From Symbiodinium natans (taxonomy: Eukaryota; Sar; Dinophyceae; Suessiales; Symbiodiniaceae), in NCBI GenBank assembly GCA_905221605.1, contig CAJNDS010002225.1, positions 324,001 to 388,000 of the forward strand: a stretch of DNA of 64,000 bases, written 5' to 3'. The notes below the pieces were generated by a model. It searched no databases, was not told where the DNA came from, and saw only the letters and a program-made list of their open reading frames with translations. Position 1 is the first letter of the stretch; each line of letters starts with the position of its first letter. Of the stretch, positions 42,540 through 55,019 are shown one piece after another. The translations under genes and the position numbers were made by a program.

Positions 42540-45500
42540 TGTCCTTCGTGCAACCTCTCCGAGCCTCTCCCCCAAGGCTGCGGCAGGCAGGATGTTGAGC
42601 GTCAGCTGGATGACGCAAAGCGCGACAAAGATGCTGAAAGTCCACAGCGCAGGCTGCCAGAAGGTGTCCAATCCCAACAAGAATTCTTTGAACTCACTGG
42701 AACCCTCTGCCCGTGCCACGCATTTGAGTCTTTCATGGTTTAATCAGAGACTTGTCTGATCTTGTCTGCATGTTGTCTACATGCCTTTGCTGGCTACGGT
42801 GCTTGTCACAGCGGCACCGCACCTGGAACTCATAGTATGCTTTCCAATCCTTGATGTAGCCCATCGACCACAGCACGACATTCAGCCAGGTAGAAGCCTT
42901 GGAGGAACTGGCAATTGCAAGTGTGCGTAAAAGCCAGAAAACGCATCTTGCGACATCTTGCAGCTTCAAGTCTTACGTCTTGTGACAATATTCCGTATGT
43001 GTTCGGGCACGGACCACATCTGCGAAGGTGCTGAAAGTCGTTCCGTAGACGGTGTACAAGAAAACCTGAGCAACACAGAGTCTGAGCGAAGTCCTACAGC
43101 TTAAAGAGGAAGTCACCAAGTCTGAACTCTTGGAAGCGGGCTCCGAACGAGAAGATTGTCAAGCAGACCATGAGTAGAACTGTTAGAAGTGGAGCCGCAA
43201 TTTTTCGCCTCAATCCAACAGGGGACAGCACTCCTGGACGGGCTTGAAAGGCTTCACACGCTGCAAGGTTGTTCCCTCTGATCTAACATGGACTGAGGTC
43301 GATGCACAATTTGTGTCGCCGACAGGAGCTGCGGAAAGTGCAGCAGCAGATATTTCAACATCCTCAGCTTCCCGACTAATTGTTTGGGATTTTCCGCAAA
43401 TTCATGTCTACATGCGGCTAAATCTCGCTAATTTATTTTCGTCGCACACCTAAAGAACAGAACATTTTCTGGCCAGGAGGGGAGGGTAGCCTTGAAACCT
43501 CAACCAAATGAAATAGCTGCTGATTCGATCTTGCTCGTTGCCTTCACCCCCCCGCGCACCGCCGCTTGCTGTGCCGGTGAAGGCCGAATTTCGGCGAATT
43601 AGCAGCCAAATTCGTTGCCAACCTGCCGTCTTGCTACAGAACAGGTCGCCCATGCCCCAACGACCCACATCCCAACACCCCCCCCCCCCCCATTTTTCGG
43701 GCCGCCCCACCCCACCCCACCCCCCACCCCCCACCACTACTTCGTCCGCCCCACCAGCGTTGGCGCAAATTAGGTGTCCCAACCCCCTGCCCTCCACCGC
43801 ACCATCCCTCCACCACCCCACCATCCCCTCAACCCCCCCTCCCCCCCAACCCACCCCACCCTGGCTTTGCGGATCGGGGAACGGTAAGGTGCTTGTCAGG
43901 TTTAGCTCCTGTCATTTTTTCCGTCGTTGTATCGCTAATTGTCTTTATTTTGGGTTTCCGCCGCAATCATTTTGTCAGACATAACTACAACGAAGCACAA
44001 TCTTGCTCTCTTGTGACAACGTGTTTGAACTCAAGACTCAGCCAAGGTTCAGCACGTTGAACAGGAAAAGCGTTACCACTATGATGACCTAATTTGGTCA
44101 AGCTCTCACGATCAGTCCTGCAGAGGGGCTTGAACTCAGAGGCATGTAAGCATCCTGAGAGGTGCACCAAACGACTACGATCCATTTTGATCCGTAGCCA
44201 TAGATAGTCCTGGCTGCGGAAATTTGAGGAGCATCCGACAGCATGCGACATCCGTTTCGCTCGACATCACTCAATGTAAATAGTAATCAATGCGGACCAG
44301 GGGCATACAACTCCTCGTCCGTGGTCTGCCCGGCCTAGCAGACTCCAAGACATGGTGTGCAGTACATTAGATGCATACTATGCTCCCCTTCCTCCCCTTC
44401 CTCCCCTTCCCCTTCCTCTCCTTCCTCTCCTTCAAGCTTTCAACTCCCGCCTGCAAGAGATTGCCTGTGAAGACGTCTTGTACCACCATGAGGCCGGTGA
44501 TGGCAAAGATCAGGGCAGGTAGCAACCTCTGCAAGCGATTGGCTGAGTAAAAACCCAATATGTCTAAGGCTCCACTCCCTTGTAAGGCCCTTCAAGAAAA
44601 TCTCGGGTTGCGACAAGAAAAGGAACGTCCACACAGAACATTTTGTCCTGTCCTCAGTCAAACCCCACACTGTTGGCCATGGGCGAAGTCTAAAGGCGTT
44701 CTCACCTCCTCGAAGGTACAGGCTGCAGGACAGTGGAGAATCCTCCAAGCACTGCTGACGGCTACCACCCCATGCAGTTTCAAGACGCACGCGCTGTCCG
44801 AATCGCCGAATCGCCGTCCTTCTGATTTCCATAAACAGCAGAAGAAGCGCGAGCGCCGATACCAGAGCGAGGTAGACGTGATTCTCCGTACGTTCCTGCA
44901 CGGCTTGAGATTTGTCTGCAGATCTGAATCTGAAAACTCTCCGGCTGCTCGCTTGCATCCCGTGACAGCTTCACTCTGCTCCGGATCGAGCTGGAAAACG
45001 TCTTTGTGGATCGTTGGAACCAAGCCTCCGCGCAGACCCTAGCAGGGACCCTAAGCGATAGAACAACGTGGCAACAACTGCGAACCTCCTGAAAGGCTGT
45101 TTTCAACGAGGAAGTGAAAGATGAAAATGGCGTTGGGGGTCGCCCTGTGGATCAAAGCAGGGAGCAGTCACGGTGCTGTAGGAGAGGCATGGACACGTTT
45201 TGCAGCACAAAGGCACAAGAAGAAAACACACAAACGTTGCAACGTTGAGCGACCCGTAGACTACGATCGTCAGCTGCTGCGCCGATCCCTGGAAGACGAA
45301 AGGCTCGCTGGGGCCTCGAGAACGAAAAACAGGAATGCCACAAAGGCCACGCTACGCCGCTACGCCCCTACGCCGCTACGCCCCTACGCTGACGGGGCTA
45401 CCGCTTTGTAAAGCCTGCAGGCCGTGCTTGCCAATACGATCAGCCACCTAGAGCTGCAAGCGCAATCTGAGGTAACGACTGGCTGCAAACATCTCCAGAG

Positions 45501-45760
45501 ATGCTAGGAATGCCTGTTCGTACAAGGGGGTAGAAGGCCGCGCACGCCGTGCAAGCTGATTTCCGAGACCTCCGTGCCATTGCTGACGTCAAGGTACGAT
45601 CGCTCGCCCGCAAAGTAGGTTCCAATCTAGCAAGGCATCGCACAAAGAAGACGCCTGATGCTCCCATCAGCGAACTGACAAGACCTGCCTTGCCGTGCGC
45701 AAAGGAAAAGACCTGTGGATGAGTTAGCGATGCCAGGTATGCCTCAGCTCCCACAAACTT
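42540..45760 (-). CDS. Multi-pass membrane protein, polycystin-like channel candidate
   Basis: A run of minus-strand exons rich in transmembrane segments. In order: about 45755-45560 (VFSFAHGKAGLVSSLMG after TCCACAG); 45289-45190 (GSAQQLTIVVYGSLNVATFV after CTTCCAG); about 44945-44800 (YLALVSALALLLLFMEIR); 44546-44475 (RLQRLLPALIFAITGLMVVQ between TTTACTCAG and a GC donor); 43215-43125 (RKIAAPLLTVLLMVCLTIF); 43065-42990 (VFLYTVYGTTFSTFADVV after GCTCAG); 42900-42823 (STWLNVVLWSMGYIKDW, donor CAG|GTGCGG); 42710-42550 (EFKEFLLGLDTFWQPAL, FSIFVALCVIQLTLNIL). The VFxYTVxGTTFxxFADV and WLNVVLW pair resembles the S2 region of polycystin channels, which dinoflagellates have in numbers. The pore and S6 are not found, so the family call is tentative. 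Confidence 0.45.
43450..44430. other. Intron-like block with C-rich and CTTCC repeats
   Basis: Includes a C-rich (CCCCAC)n tract at 43675-43865 and (CCCCTTCCT)n at 44380-44440. A minus frame at 44250-43990 is open with fair composition (SRLVHLSGCLHASEFKP, LCRTDRESLTKLGHH) and might be an exon or a repeat fragment. Confidence 0.4.
45350..45392. repeat. CGCTACGCC / CCTACGCC short tandem repeat
   Basis: Five imperfect 8-9 bp units within an intron of the membrane-protein gene. Confidence 0.75.
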
Positions 45761-45769
45761 CCGAGCGAT

Positions 45770-47750
45770 CGCAAGACCAACGTTTTACTGCTTTACCTTC
45801 CCGGATTCCCGCGTGGAATGCGTTCGCTGACAAGAGCAGAGTCGGCCGAACCATACCATTGGCTTTCGTGCTTTGTGGAAGCATTTGAATAGCGCGTCGG
45901 TATCTTATCATTAAGGACAGGTGACAGCGACATATTTGTCAGCTGGCCCCGTTCCTTTATTTATGCACTTTTGCCTTTGCAGGAATTTTCCAAAACGGGG
46001 GACCGTGGAATGCGTTGCGTTCGCATGGTTTCAGAAAACCCAAGCGAAATACAAAACACACATCTGCGTATCAGAGCGTCCAGAAGACTGGAGTCTGCTG
46101 AGTCTTTTTGTTGGGTTCCTGCCTCTCGGGCCATTGGGGCATAGTGCTCGTGCAGCACGTGCTACAGAGACGATAGAGCATACGAAACAAGGCAACCGCC
46201 CTGCAAGCAGCCGTGGAGAATGAGTTTATCGAAAATTCCCTCCACCAGATGCCGGAAAGGAACAATGAGCGGAGCGGCAGAAGTTGTGAAACCAGATGCG
46301 CTCGCTTCTTTCGTTCGGTGAATGAGACATGATAGCTACTAGCAGTGCGGACAAACAGACACACAGACACACACGTACACACAAGACACACACTGACATC
46401 GAGTCACAGCTCTCATCTGGGGGCTTGAGCAATCTTGAGCAGGGTTGACTTTGAAGTCAAGCAAGCAAAAACCCTGACAGGAGCCACGAACCCGAATGCA
46501 GAAAGCAGTCGCCTATAACGTAAATACAACGCAATATAAACGAAACGTCGGTGCGCGGGCGGAAAAGGACTTTTTTTTCGCGCGGTTCAATCGGATCATT
46601 GTGCATGAAGTTCCTTGTTCCAAAGTCTTGGGCTCCAGTCAAGCGACTGCAAAGACCCGACTTGCAGCCGTCCGTTCTTGCGTAGTCGAACCCACATCTA
46701 ACCCACCCGCACCCCACCGACCCTCACCCCACCCACCCACATCCCACCCACCCACACCCACCCACCCACATTCACCCACCCACACCCACCCACCCACCCA
46801 CATCCCACCCACCCACATCCCACCCACCCACATCCCACGCACCCACACCCCACCAGGTGCCACCACCACCACCAAGTACCACCACCACCGCCACCAGGTA
46901 CCACCACCACCACCACCACCAGGTACCACCACCACCGCCACCAGGTACCACCACCACCGCATACCACCGCCACCAAGCACCACCACCGCTACCACCACCA
47001 TACCACCACCACCACCACCACCACCAGTCCACCCACCCACACCCCACCCACCCACATCCCACCACGAACACGACCACCACCGCCATGGGACCACCACCAT
47101 GGGACGCCAGGAAGCCACCGCCACCACCACCACGGACCACCACCACGGACCACCACCACGGGACCACCACCACGGCACCACCACGGCACCACCACGGCAC
47201 CACCACCACCACCACCACCACGGGACCACCACCACGGGACCACCACCCACGGACCACCACCACGGACCACCACCACGGACCACCCGTGGAACGCCAGGTG
47301 GAACGCCGCAGGGACGCGTACCCTGTGGAGTTTCCCCTTAGATTCGGAACGCCGCGGAACGCCACGCGGAACGGGGAGTGGACCCCCAACTTTAAAGCGG
47401 GAACCCTTCTGCGGAGCATTCGGGAAAGAACAAAACGGTTGAGCGCGGTTAAGCACCTTCACCAAGACTGGAATGCGCCCGGCAAGAATTGACCGAAACA
47501 CCAAAGCACTGGAATAAGATCGGCAAGCAGAAATCGAACCAGCAGGAACGGACCGGAAAAAACAAGACGCTTACATGTCATCTCGTCCTCCCTGAGCCCG
47601 TTTCATCGAACAAGGTTCGTCTGTAAAGGGAGGGGGACTGAGGGTGATGATAAGGGAGAAAGAGAACATCGTGATGCGGCCATGTCGGGCTGGAAGCAGC
47701 GCTACTGCATTTATTTTTTTGTTCGGCCTTTTTTTGTTAAATGCTTTCAA
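45770..47750. other. No firm gene; CCA/CCACCCA array
   Basis: The array at 46690-47285 fills the middle. A weak minus-strand exon candidate at about 46175-46060 (EHYAPMAREAGTQQKDS, ADSSLLDALIRRCV) could be an upstream exon of the membrane-protein gene. Confidence 0.35.
46690..47290. repeat. (CCACCCA)n and (CCACCA)n array
   Basis: 46690-46860 is CCACCCACA-type, 46860-47040 CCACCACCAGGTA-type, and 47060-47285 CACCACGGGAC-type. Very long frames on all sides (Pro/Thr/His or Trp/Gly/Val rich) come from the repeat. Confidence 0.95.
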
Positions 47751-47859
47751 ATTAGTCAATGCAATCGGGGCTGGGCCAGATCGCCGGGTAGTTATGATGT
47801 ACTACGAGACCCATGAAGGCCAGACGAAAGCTGAGACATGCCAACAAGTTGTTCAATTG

Positions 47860-47970
47860 CTTGTTCAATCCGCTTTGCGATGGCTCTGCATTTAGTTGGA
47901 GGCCAAAGAACTCCCGCAACATTGATGTCGTAGATCGGCGTGCAGAGAGGCACCTGCAGCCCCAAAACAG
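47860..47970 (-). CDS. Exon candidate, unidentified
   Basis: After a GGGCTGCAG acceptor (about 47970) the minus strand encodes VPLCTPIYDINVAGVLWP, then KCRAIAKRIEQAIEQLVG. Composition is good and the splice site is canonical. A second minus frame is also open. No family is recognised. Confidence 0.4.
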
Positions 47971-47999
47971 AAAAACGAAGGACAACTTTCACGAGGGAG

Positions 48000-48310
48000 T
48001 TTGTGAATTGATGGATCGCTCCCTCTCCCTCTCCCTCCCCCTCTCCCCCCGCCTCTCCCGCTCCCGCTCCCTCTCCGGCCCCCTCCCAGGACTGTGACGG
48101 CCGTCTCTCTCGCTTGCTTGCTTGCTTGCTTGCTGGCAGGGCCACGTTACTCATGGGAGGGCGTCTTGTTGCCAGGGGCCATTGCCCATGGGATTTGTCG
48201 TGTTTTGGAGTTTCCGGATCGTGGGATTGCGAAATCAACAAGGTCTCTTCCTTCCTTCCTTCCTTCCTTCCGTCCTTCCGTCCTTCCTTCCGTCCTTCAT
48301 TCCTGCGCAC
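48000..48310. repeat. Cluster of CT-rich microsatellites
   Basis: (CCCTCT)n at 48020-48090, (CTTG)n at 48108-48136 and (CTTC)n with CCGT variants at 48245-48300. Confidence 0.9.
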
Positions 48311-48319
48311 GTAACTGTC

Positions 48320-49315
48320 TGTATCTATCTCTCACTCTCAAACACACGATCTCCTTTCTTGCTTTCGTTCTTTCCTTTTCTTCGCGGGGCATGGGGCAGG
48401 GAGGTCCCCTACCCTGTGCGAGTTGTCCCGGCGTGCCGGGAATGGTCAGCGAGGTATAGAACCATAGGATTGCCGACGTTCGACACGATCAGTTGACCAC
48501 ATCAACTGGCATGCACCGACCTAGCCGGCTCCTCAAAACCCGACCCTACACTGCATTCTTCCCGTGGATCCCAGCTTGGCACAGCGTGAAACGCTCATTG
48601 TCTATGCACTTCTGCATACATGTTCCTATTCTTTTCCTTTCGCTCACTGTTTATCCATTGCTTTATTTCGGTCGTTGTTCACTCCTTGCTATCTAGGGCT
48701 GGATGGGGCCGGGTCTGTCTCCCTCTCCACCACCTCTTCATGTCAACCGTGAAGGTGACTGCACTCTGTCTGGCCGCATGCGCACACGCACGCACCTCGT
48801 GGCCGAGCTCCTGTCCTTTTCCAAGGATGTGCATAGAGCGTAGATTTGGACAGGACCTTGCGCGCAGCAAGCGGCGCCCCATTCGCAACAACTTTCCACA
48901 ACTCTCCAAACCGAGGCTGCTGCCGAAACTGCTCCGGAATGCACGAGATGTCTGAGGGGGATGCTTTGCTTGTTGCTGACTTGTTGAGTCAAGGTGGAGT
49001 CACCGTCTGAGAACTGCGATATGCATCTGAATTCTGAAATGCTTTTGCCCAGCCTCCAGGGCTGACCGCCACTGGGTTGGGTATGGTAACAGTGGTACCT
49101 TCCAAGCTTTGCAAAGTCGGGCAACGGCAAAGCTTATCGAGGAATCAGCGGAATCAGCGAAAACAAATCTCGGGCAAAGGCTGGTCGCTGTCGTTGTCGA
49201 GGTGGCTTCTGATGCCTCAAAAAAGAACAAGCTTTGCCTATGCATTTCAGCAAACCAGCGGCAACCACACAAGCTATCTGCAAAAATTAGGTGAACTTGT
49301 GAACCGCCGGACGTG
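48320..49315. other. No gene supported
   Basis: Only short frames without motifs. Serine/phenylalanine-rich plus-strand frames at 48560-48750 look like chance. Confidence 0.35.
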
Positions 49316-49317
49316 CG

Positions 49318-49860
49318 ACCGTGAATGTGGATGTTGTTTGCGTTGTCGCTGAGACCTGCCATTGCCACACAAAGGAGTTTTATTACTCAAGTGTACTCAA
49401 GCAGGAGGCGGAATGCACACAAGACAACAACAAGCCTGTGCAAGTCAAACAGAACCAGCCAGCACGTTCCCAAATGTTGAGAACAAGCATTGAACTTCGC
49501 ACAAGAAGCTGTGAAAGTTCTGGTTGACGACGTTTGCGTTGAGGTTGTCGCTGTAGCCTTTGAAGCGCAATTTCATCCCTAGCGAGACCGCCCTGTAAAA
49601 CCTACAACACGTTGCCCGATGTCCATGGCAAAAAGTCTCCTGCGACATCCTGTGCGGACGTGCCCAGCTAGGATCTGGATAGCGGGTTTTCAGATGTCGG
49701 GGAGAAAGCGCTGACATGCCAGACAGGTGGCTGTGAAGGTTGTGCTTGATGATGTTTGCGTTGACGTTGTCGCTGAAACCTTTGCGCACAAACGTGTCCC
49801 TATTCAGGTCATTCCGCACAACCTACAGCAGCACTTGGTCCGACGTCCGTCGCAAAAGTG
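49318..49860. repeat. Two to three copies of a ~220-bp unit
   Basis: GCTGTGAARGTT ... GTTTGCGTTGA then GTTGTCGCTG is found at 49509-49560 and 49729-49780, with a shorter relative at 49318-49355. The two longer copies also share AACCTACARCA and a CATGGCAAAAAGT/CGTCGCAAAAGT block about 90 bp further on. On the minus strand the cores translate alike (GFSDNVNANIIKHNLHS and GYSDNLNANVVNQNFHS), so either a repeated exon or a non-coding repeat is possible. Confidence 0.6.
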
Positions 49861-50365
49861 TCCGTTTTTCTCCCACCTCTACAGCAAGTGCATGTTGCAG
49901 GCCCTGGTGAGTTATCGACGGTTTCTTCATGTTTCTTCTGATTGGTCTTCTGCAACCTTGTCGGGTGAGGCGAACTCCGTCCACGGGCTGGCGATGGATG
50001 CACACGCAGAAATGGTCTCCTCCTGCTTTCCCCTCCTGTTCGTTTCGCCCCCGGTCCCAACCCTCGTCACGCCTCTTCTACTTTCACTGTCTCTAAAACC
50101 GCATGCGCGGTTTTCCCGGAGGCTCCTCTGTCAGCAATCCATGGCAATCCTATCTGCACACCATACTTATCCCCAAGCCCTGCCTCCTGTCTTGAGCACC
50201 AAGTGGTTCCGTTTCCATATGACAGGTGTCGTTGGGGGCTGCAAAAGGCTTAGCGAAAGCCGAAAGCCAGTCACCTGTACAAATCAGCAGCCTTAAGGTC
50301 AAAAGTCAGAACTGACAGGCCATTCCTGGCACAGTGCCCCAGCGAAGAAGGACACAAAGAATATG

Positions 50366-50600
50366 TCATGTGGCTCCAACCCGCATCGGACACAGTGAAG
50401 CTACTGTGAAGCTTGTGAATCCCACAGAGCCAGGGCCATCTTCAGGAGCAAAGAAGCAGCGCACACCAACACAACCGTACAAGCCCAGCAACCACAAGTA
50501 ACATCCAGAGCAGGCTTGTAGCGATTGCAGCACGGCAACGAGAAGCAGAAGAGGCAAACCCAACACGAACTGGAGAAGCCCAAAAAAGGAGGCACCTGGC
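50366..50600 (-). CDS. Possible hydrophobic exon
   Basis: One minus frame reads FGLLQFVLGLPLLLLVAV, then GCYLWLLGLYGCVGVRCF. A second minus frame is also open and hydrophobic. It could encode membrane segments, but no splice site or family supports a choice. Confidence 0.25.
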
Positions 50601-50609
50601 TCTAAGCAG

Positions 50610-52040
50610 GCAATACAACATTACTTGAGAGTCGGCATATGACGGTAAGCATCTTGAATCACCTTCTGCAAATAGCTATTGCTCAGCTATTGCTCAACTA
50701 ATCAACAATGCCGTTGCATTTATCTGGTGCCCTGTCTCAACGGACATCAGCCAAGCGGCCGCCGTCGGGTCCGACGTCGCATTGCCTAGGCAAACAAACT
50801 CATACACAAGGCATTTGGCCGGGCTTGCTACGGCCAGAAGTGCTGCTAGAGCATCTGAAACTACGATGTACAACCCTTCGAATCGGCATGTGGGTTGGAG
50901 GGAGCGTTGGTTAGGAGCTACGCATAGGTTTGGGAGTCAAAACCGGAGTGCACGATTGCAAGTGCATGCTGCTGCATGCTGATCACGCGTCAGGCTGCTG
51001 TGACAGCCGCGTCCACGTATAACAGCTGCATGAGCGTCACTGCGCTTTGGTTTCGCCTCGGCCTTCGGCCAACTGGCGTCTGGAACAAGGAGAGGAAAGG
51101 TGGTCTCCTTCCCCCGTTCCCAACCCTTCCTTCCCACAACGCAAAAACCGCGTCTGGCCGCCTCCCCTCTCGCCTGTAGGAGCTGCCAAATTCGCTTGAA
51201 GGAGCTGAATTCCCCTTGGGGGCCCACCCTACCCCCTGGAATCTGTCTGAACTCCCACACTTCACACCTGCCTGGAACCTCCGGGCGGCCTACCCAAACA
51301 AACGCCCATGAACACTCCACATTCACTGTGCAACAAGCACACGAGCACATGCAACAAGCGCGCCGAAGGTTTTGCATGTCCTGCCTTTTCTGCTAATCAA
51401 GGCCAACAGGGGTTCCGGGATGCTCTAGCATGCCTATGCGTCCTCCAAGCGCGTTATACTCACTTCCTCGGGAGGTCCACGCATCAGCTGCTTTCCGACA
51501 TCTTTCTCCTCGACCCGTGGTGGCTTTTCCTGTCTGCAGCCCGACCGTGCAGCCTGGAAACTCTGCGGCAAGCATTTACAATTACTGGGCAACGCGTTCT
51601 CACTATGCCGTCGACAACACCAAAGCCCCATTTGAGCTTCTACAATGCCAACATGCTCAAAAAAGTAGACACCTACAAGACACCGGTGCGCTTGCAGACA
51701 GGTTTCTTGAGTTTGAAGCATTCGAAGCCGCGGTTGCGTCACAGAACCTACCAGCAGCGAATTCACGGGGCTCGTCAGATCGCCAACGTGAAGCTCTGTG
51801 TCCCACATCTCCCTACATCTTGTCCATCTCTTAGGTCGCTGCGTGTATGTCGGAAAGAGAAGCGAGGTTCCGCCAGTAACCTGCACCGGTGCGAGTGATC
51901 ACCAAGTCATGTGCTTGGAGTTCATGTCCCAACTGTCCCAAACCTAAGCCCTAACATGCCAACTCGCCCGTTCCTCCAAGTGGAGGGTTTGAGGGATTGG
52001 GCTCAGTGTTGAGGGATTTCGGAGCTTAGGCGCATGCCTG
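50610..52040. other. No firm gene
   Basis: Open frames on both strands at 50940-51380 and 51430-51890 overlap and none shows a motif. A block at 51010-51270 has palindromic GCCTCGGCCTTCGGCC-type sequence and may be a small repeat element. Confidence 0.3.
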
Positions 52041-52059
52041 AACCTATGCACGCGACCAA

Positions 52060-52300
52060 CCAGGATAATTGAGCCTCCTTCGCAACAAAACGCGTTGTGA
52101 GAGTCCTCCTTGGCAAGCTCTGCTAGCCAATGCTTGCATGGGTGCAAGAGTTTGGAAATCCCAGTCTCTTGCCAGCAGGCAGGATGCAAAATACACTCCT
52201 ACCGCCATCTCACGAACAGACGCCAGGTATCGAAAGGTTGCGCGCCACACGACGTGCAGAGTATTCGTATAGGCAACTCTAGGCCAACATCGAATAGGGT
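52060..52300 (-). CDS. Exon candidate, unidentified
   Basis: The minus strand encodes YTNTLHVVWRATFRYLA, SVREMAVGVYFASCLLA and RDWDFQTLAPMQALA in one frame, with plausible amphipathic character. Boundaries are not defined. No family is recognised. Confidence 0.3.
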
Positions 52301-52849
52301 TTCTGACGCTGATCACGAAGCAAGGTCCGGAAGTTCAAAAGCAATCTGTTCATGCTGCTAAAGCACTGAAGTCGTTCAGAAAGAATGCTGAGAACAAGCT
52401 TACTTGTAGAGACATGGTCGACATAAAGACTGAGATCCGCGCGGAACAATCAAAAGCGCAAAGTAATTCCGCGGAAACGAAAAGCAGTTGAAAGCACAAG
52501 TTTTTATTTCAGTCATTGCACCAACATCATAGCCTTGAATGTTTGATAGCCGGACGTGGGCACGAAGAAGAACTGAAAAGCATGCCCAAAGCCATTTCAA
52601 GATATGCAAACATGTAGGAATGATAAGCATAATTCGACTTCTACGTAAGCAAAACTGAATCAAGAACACAACCAAGCAAAGTATACGTACATTCGTCAGT
52701 CAGCGACTGGTCAGTTGTCCAAGCGCATCATTTTGGCATGCTTTGCCTATGAGCGAGCTGTACACACACACACACAAGGGGAACGAACGCAATCACGCCG
52801 TGCGGCAAGATGTCAATCTGCATAGAAGACGCCAGAGACCTCAGTAATT

Positions 52850-53330
52850 ACCCGAAAGGCGATGGTTGGTGATGGCAGGCTTGTATGTTGGCCCTAGTTC
52901 CAAGGCTCCTGGCGCACCATCTAACAAGGTTCGCTGGACTGGCCCCGTGAGCCATTGCCAGTACCTGGACATTCATGATGGAAAATCCCCATACACGGGC
53001 ACCTACCTCCTGCTGTTGCAGCCATGCTGTCATGCGGGAATTAACACAGCCAAGACCAGTAAAGGAGTATGAATCAGGTGCCTCTCTGAATCGGGGAATC
53101 AGGAACCGTTGGCGCACTGCTGCGCAGTCACAATGTCGTAAAACGTCGGCGACCTCGCCACTTAATCTCAGACAAGAAAACAAGGGAAAGCCCCAAAGGC
53201 GGTCACTCGATTTCGATCTGTTGACATCTTCGGGGTCCGTGCGTGGGAACAAAAGCAGACGAGTTGTCAAATTCCTCAGCAACGAGGCCGGAGCACCAAC
53301 TTTGCTCTGCTTCACCCTCGTCACCCTAGT
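52850..53330 (-). CDS. Exon candidate(s), unidentified
   Basis: A long minus frame includes LSGEVADVLRHCDCAAVRQ, RFLIPRFREAPDSYSF, SRMTAWLQQQEVGARVWG and VLAMAHGASPANLVRW. Parts probably belong to one or two exons. No domain is recognised. Confidence 0.3.
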
Positions 53331-53339
53331 TCACAGGGA

Positions 53340-55000
53340 TGTTCTCGTCATTCATAAGGCATCAAGAGACAGCCTGCGGTCATGTCGTGCAGTATCGTAG
53401 ATGCATGTAGCCATGATGCTCGGCAATGTTCGTTTGTCGCATCTTCACATCGGGGCTACAGTCCAGAGGCCGCCACAAATTTCGGAAGCCCTCGTCTGTT
53501 CAAGCTCGCTTCAAGTCTATGTTTCTCCGATTGGCCCATTGGCTGTGACGGTTGGACGGCATTGATGCGCACTGGCCTGACACGTCGTGGGAACTGCCCT
53601 CAGCAGGGCTCCGGCCAACGCGGATTGCTTCTGCTACATTTAGCTGATTTGGCTGAGCTTGCACCAAAGAAACCCGATCTGCCTTACCAATGACTATGCT
53701 GTTCGACAAATGCTTGAAACGATGCTGAAGTTTGGGGGCAGTCTGCTGTTCGATTCAAATCAGTTGTTGCTTCTACGGATCAGGATTTCAGCTTTGGTGC
53801 TTAGTGTGGTTTGCACTGCGAGCTTCAAGTTAAGGAACGCAGCCGCTGCCTTCCCTCCTGCCCACCGTCCCAAAGCATAGAAAACCACAGCCAGCAAGAT
53901 CATTAAGAGAGAACAGAGAGAGTCCTGACAGTAACAAAGTTGCTTTGGGGGGTTCAAGGAACAGGCTTTCTAAACTTGGGTACGTCGGCTTGCAGAGCAT
54001 GTTTCGAAAGCGGATTTTCCACATCCCAAAGCGTTCTTTTCCACATTCACGGAATGGATTTTCCGCACTTTCGAGTGGATTTTCCACACCGCAGTTGGCT
54101 ACATCGAGCAAGGAAAGTTTCCACATCTAAGTTGTGGAGCGTCCACATTCCACAGGCCGATCTTTCAAATTGACAGGCCGTTATATAGGCATTCAGCCTT
54201 ATGATTTAGGCCAAAGGTTTCAGCCTTGACTGGGTTTAGGGAGTAGGGTTACGGGCTGATTTTTGACAGGACCGTCGGCGCTTCGGCATTATGCCTTAAG
54301 CCTCAGGCCTGAGGTTTCAGCCTTTACTGTGTTTTGAGTTAAGAGGTTTCACGGGCTCGAACTCTAAATGCAACAAAGTAGCTCAGCAAGTCCCAGCACT
54401 CCGCTTTTACCTTCAATTCCCCAAGGAGCCCAATACCCCTTACTTAAGGAAAACACTCACATTATATAGAAATAAGGCAGCCGGATCCCTGACGTGAGTT
54501 TGTAGCTGCGGGCGTGGGCAGAAAGAGGAAGGGCAGAAAGAGGAAGACCAATCGACGAAACCCAGAGCAGACGCAAAAACAGCGAGCAAACAAGTTTACA
54601 GTGTCGCATCTGCTTGGCCGGCTTTGCCACGGGTTGTCGGCTTGTCACAACACAAAAAAGTAATAAAAGTGTCTGTGTGTGTGTGTGTGTCAGAAGTGCT
54701 GGTGGCAACAGCTAATTAAATGTGTGTGGAAAAAAGCACCCGCGGGAGGCCCAGTTTGTGTGGACAACAGTGCTTGTTTGAGGCCCTGTGTGTGTGTGTG
54801 TGTGTGTGGAAAAAGTACCTGCTTAAGGCCCTGTGTGCGTGGAGAAACGGCTGCTGGTGATCCATAAGCCTGCCCGACATTATTGGATGGTGACCAAGTT
54901 CGTTTTCATAACCTCCAAACCCTAAGTTTGAAGCTTCATTCACGGCCTTCTTTCAATTCAATATCAGCTCGAGACCTGCCTGGTTGATGCGCACATGCGT
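53340..55000. other. Repeat-rich non-coding stretch
   Basis: Contains an imperfect GGATTTTCCRCA repeat at 54010-54130, a duplicated AGGTTTCAGCCTTKACT block at about 54205 and 54310 with TTTAGGG-like words, (TG)n at 54669-54690, and a ~65-bp tandem duplication at 54719-54845. Frames at 53500-53700 are open on both strands without motifs. Confidence 0.45.
54719..54845. repeat. ~65-bp tandem duplication with TG runs
   Basis: The unit TGTGTGTGGAAAAARKYACC ... AGGCCC occurs twice (54722-54783 and about 54790-54833), the second with a longer (TG)n. Confidence 0.7.
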
Positions 55001-55019
55001 CTAAAAACCTCCTCCCTTC

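Noticed and set aside
46496-47504. Several 170-280 codon frames rich in Pro/Thr/His or Trp/Gly/Val
   Set aside because: They are artefacts of the CCA/CCACCCA array and occur in all frames.
49729-49780. Box C/D snoRNA (TGATGA ... CTGA)
   Set aside because: The two boxes are only ~30 nt apart, and the C box is not conserved in the sister copy at 49509.
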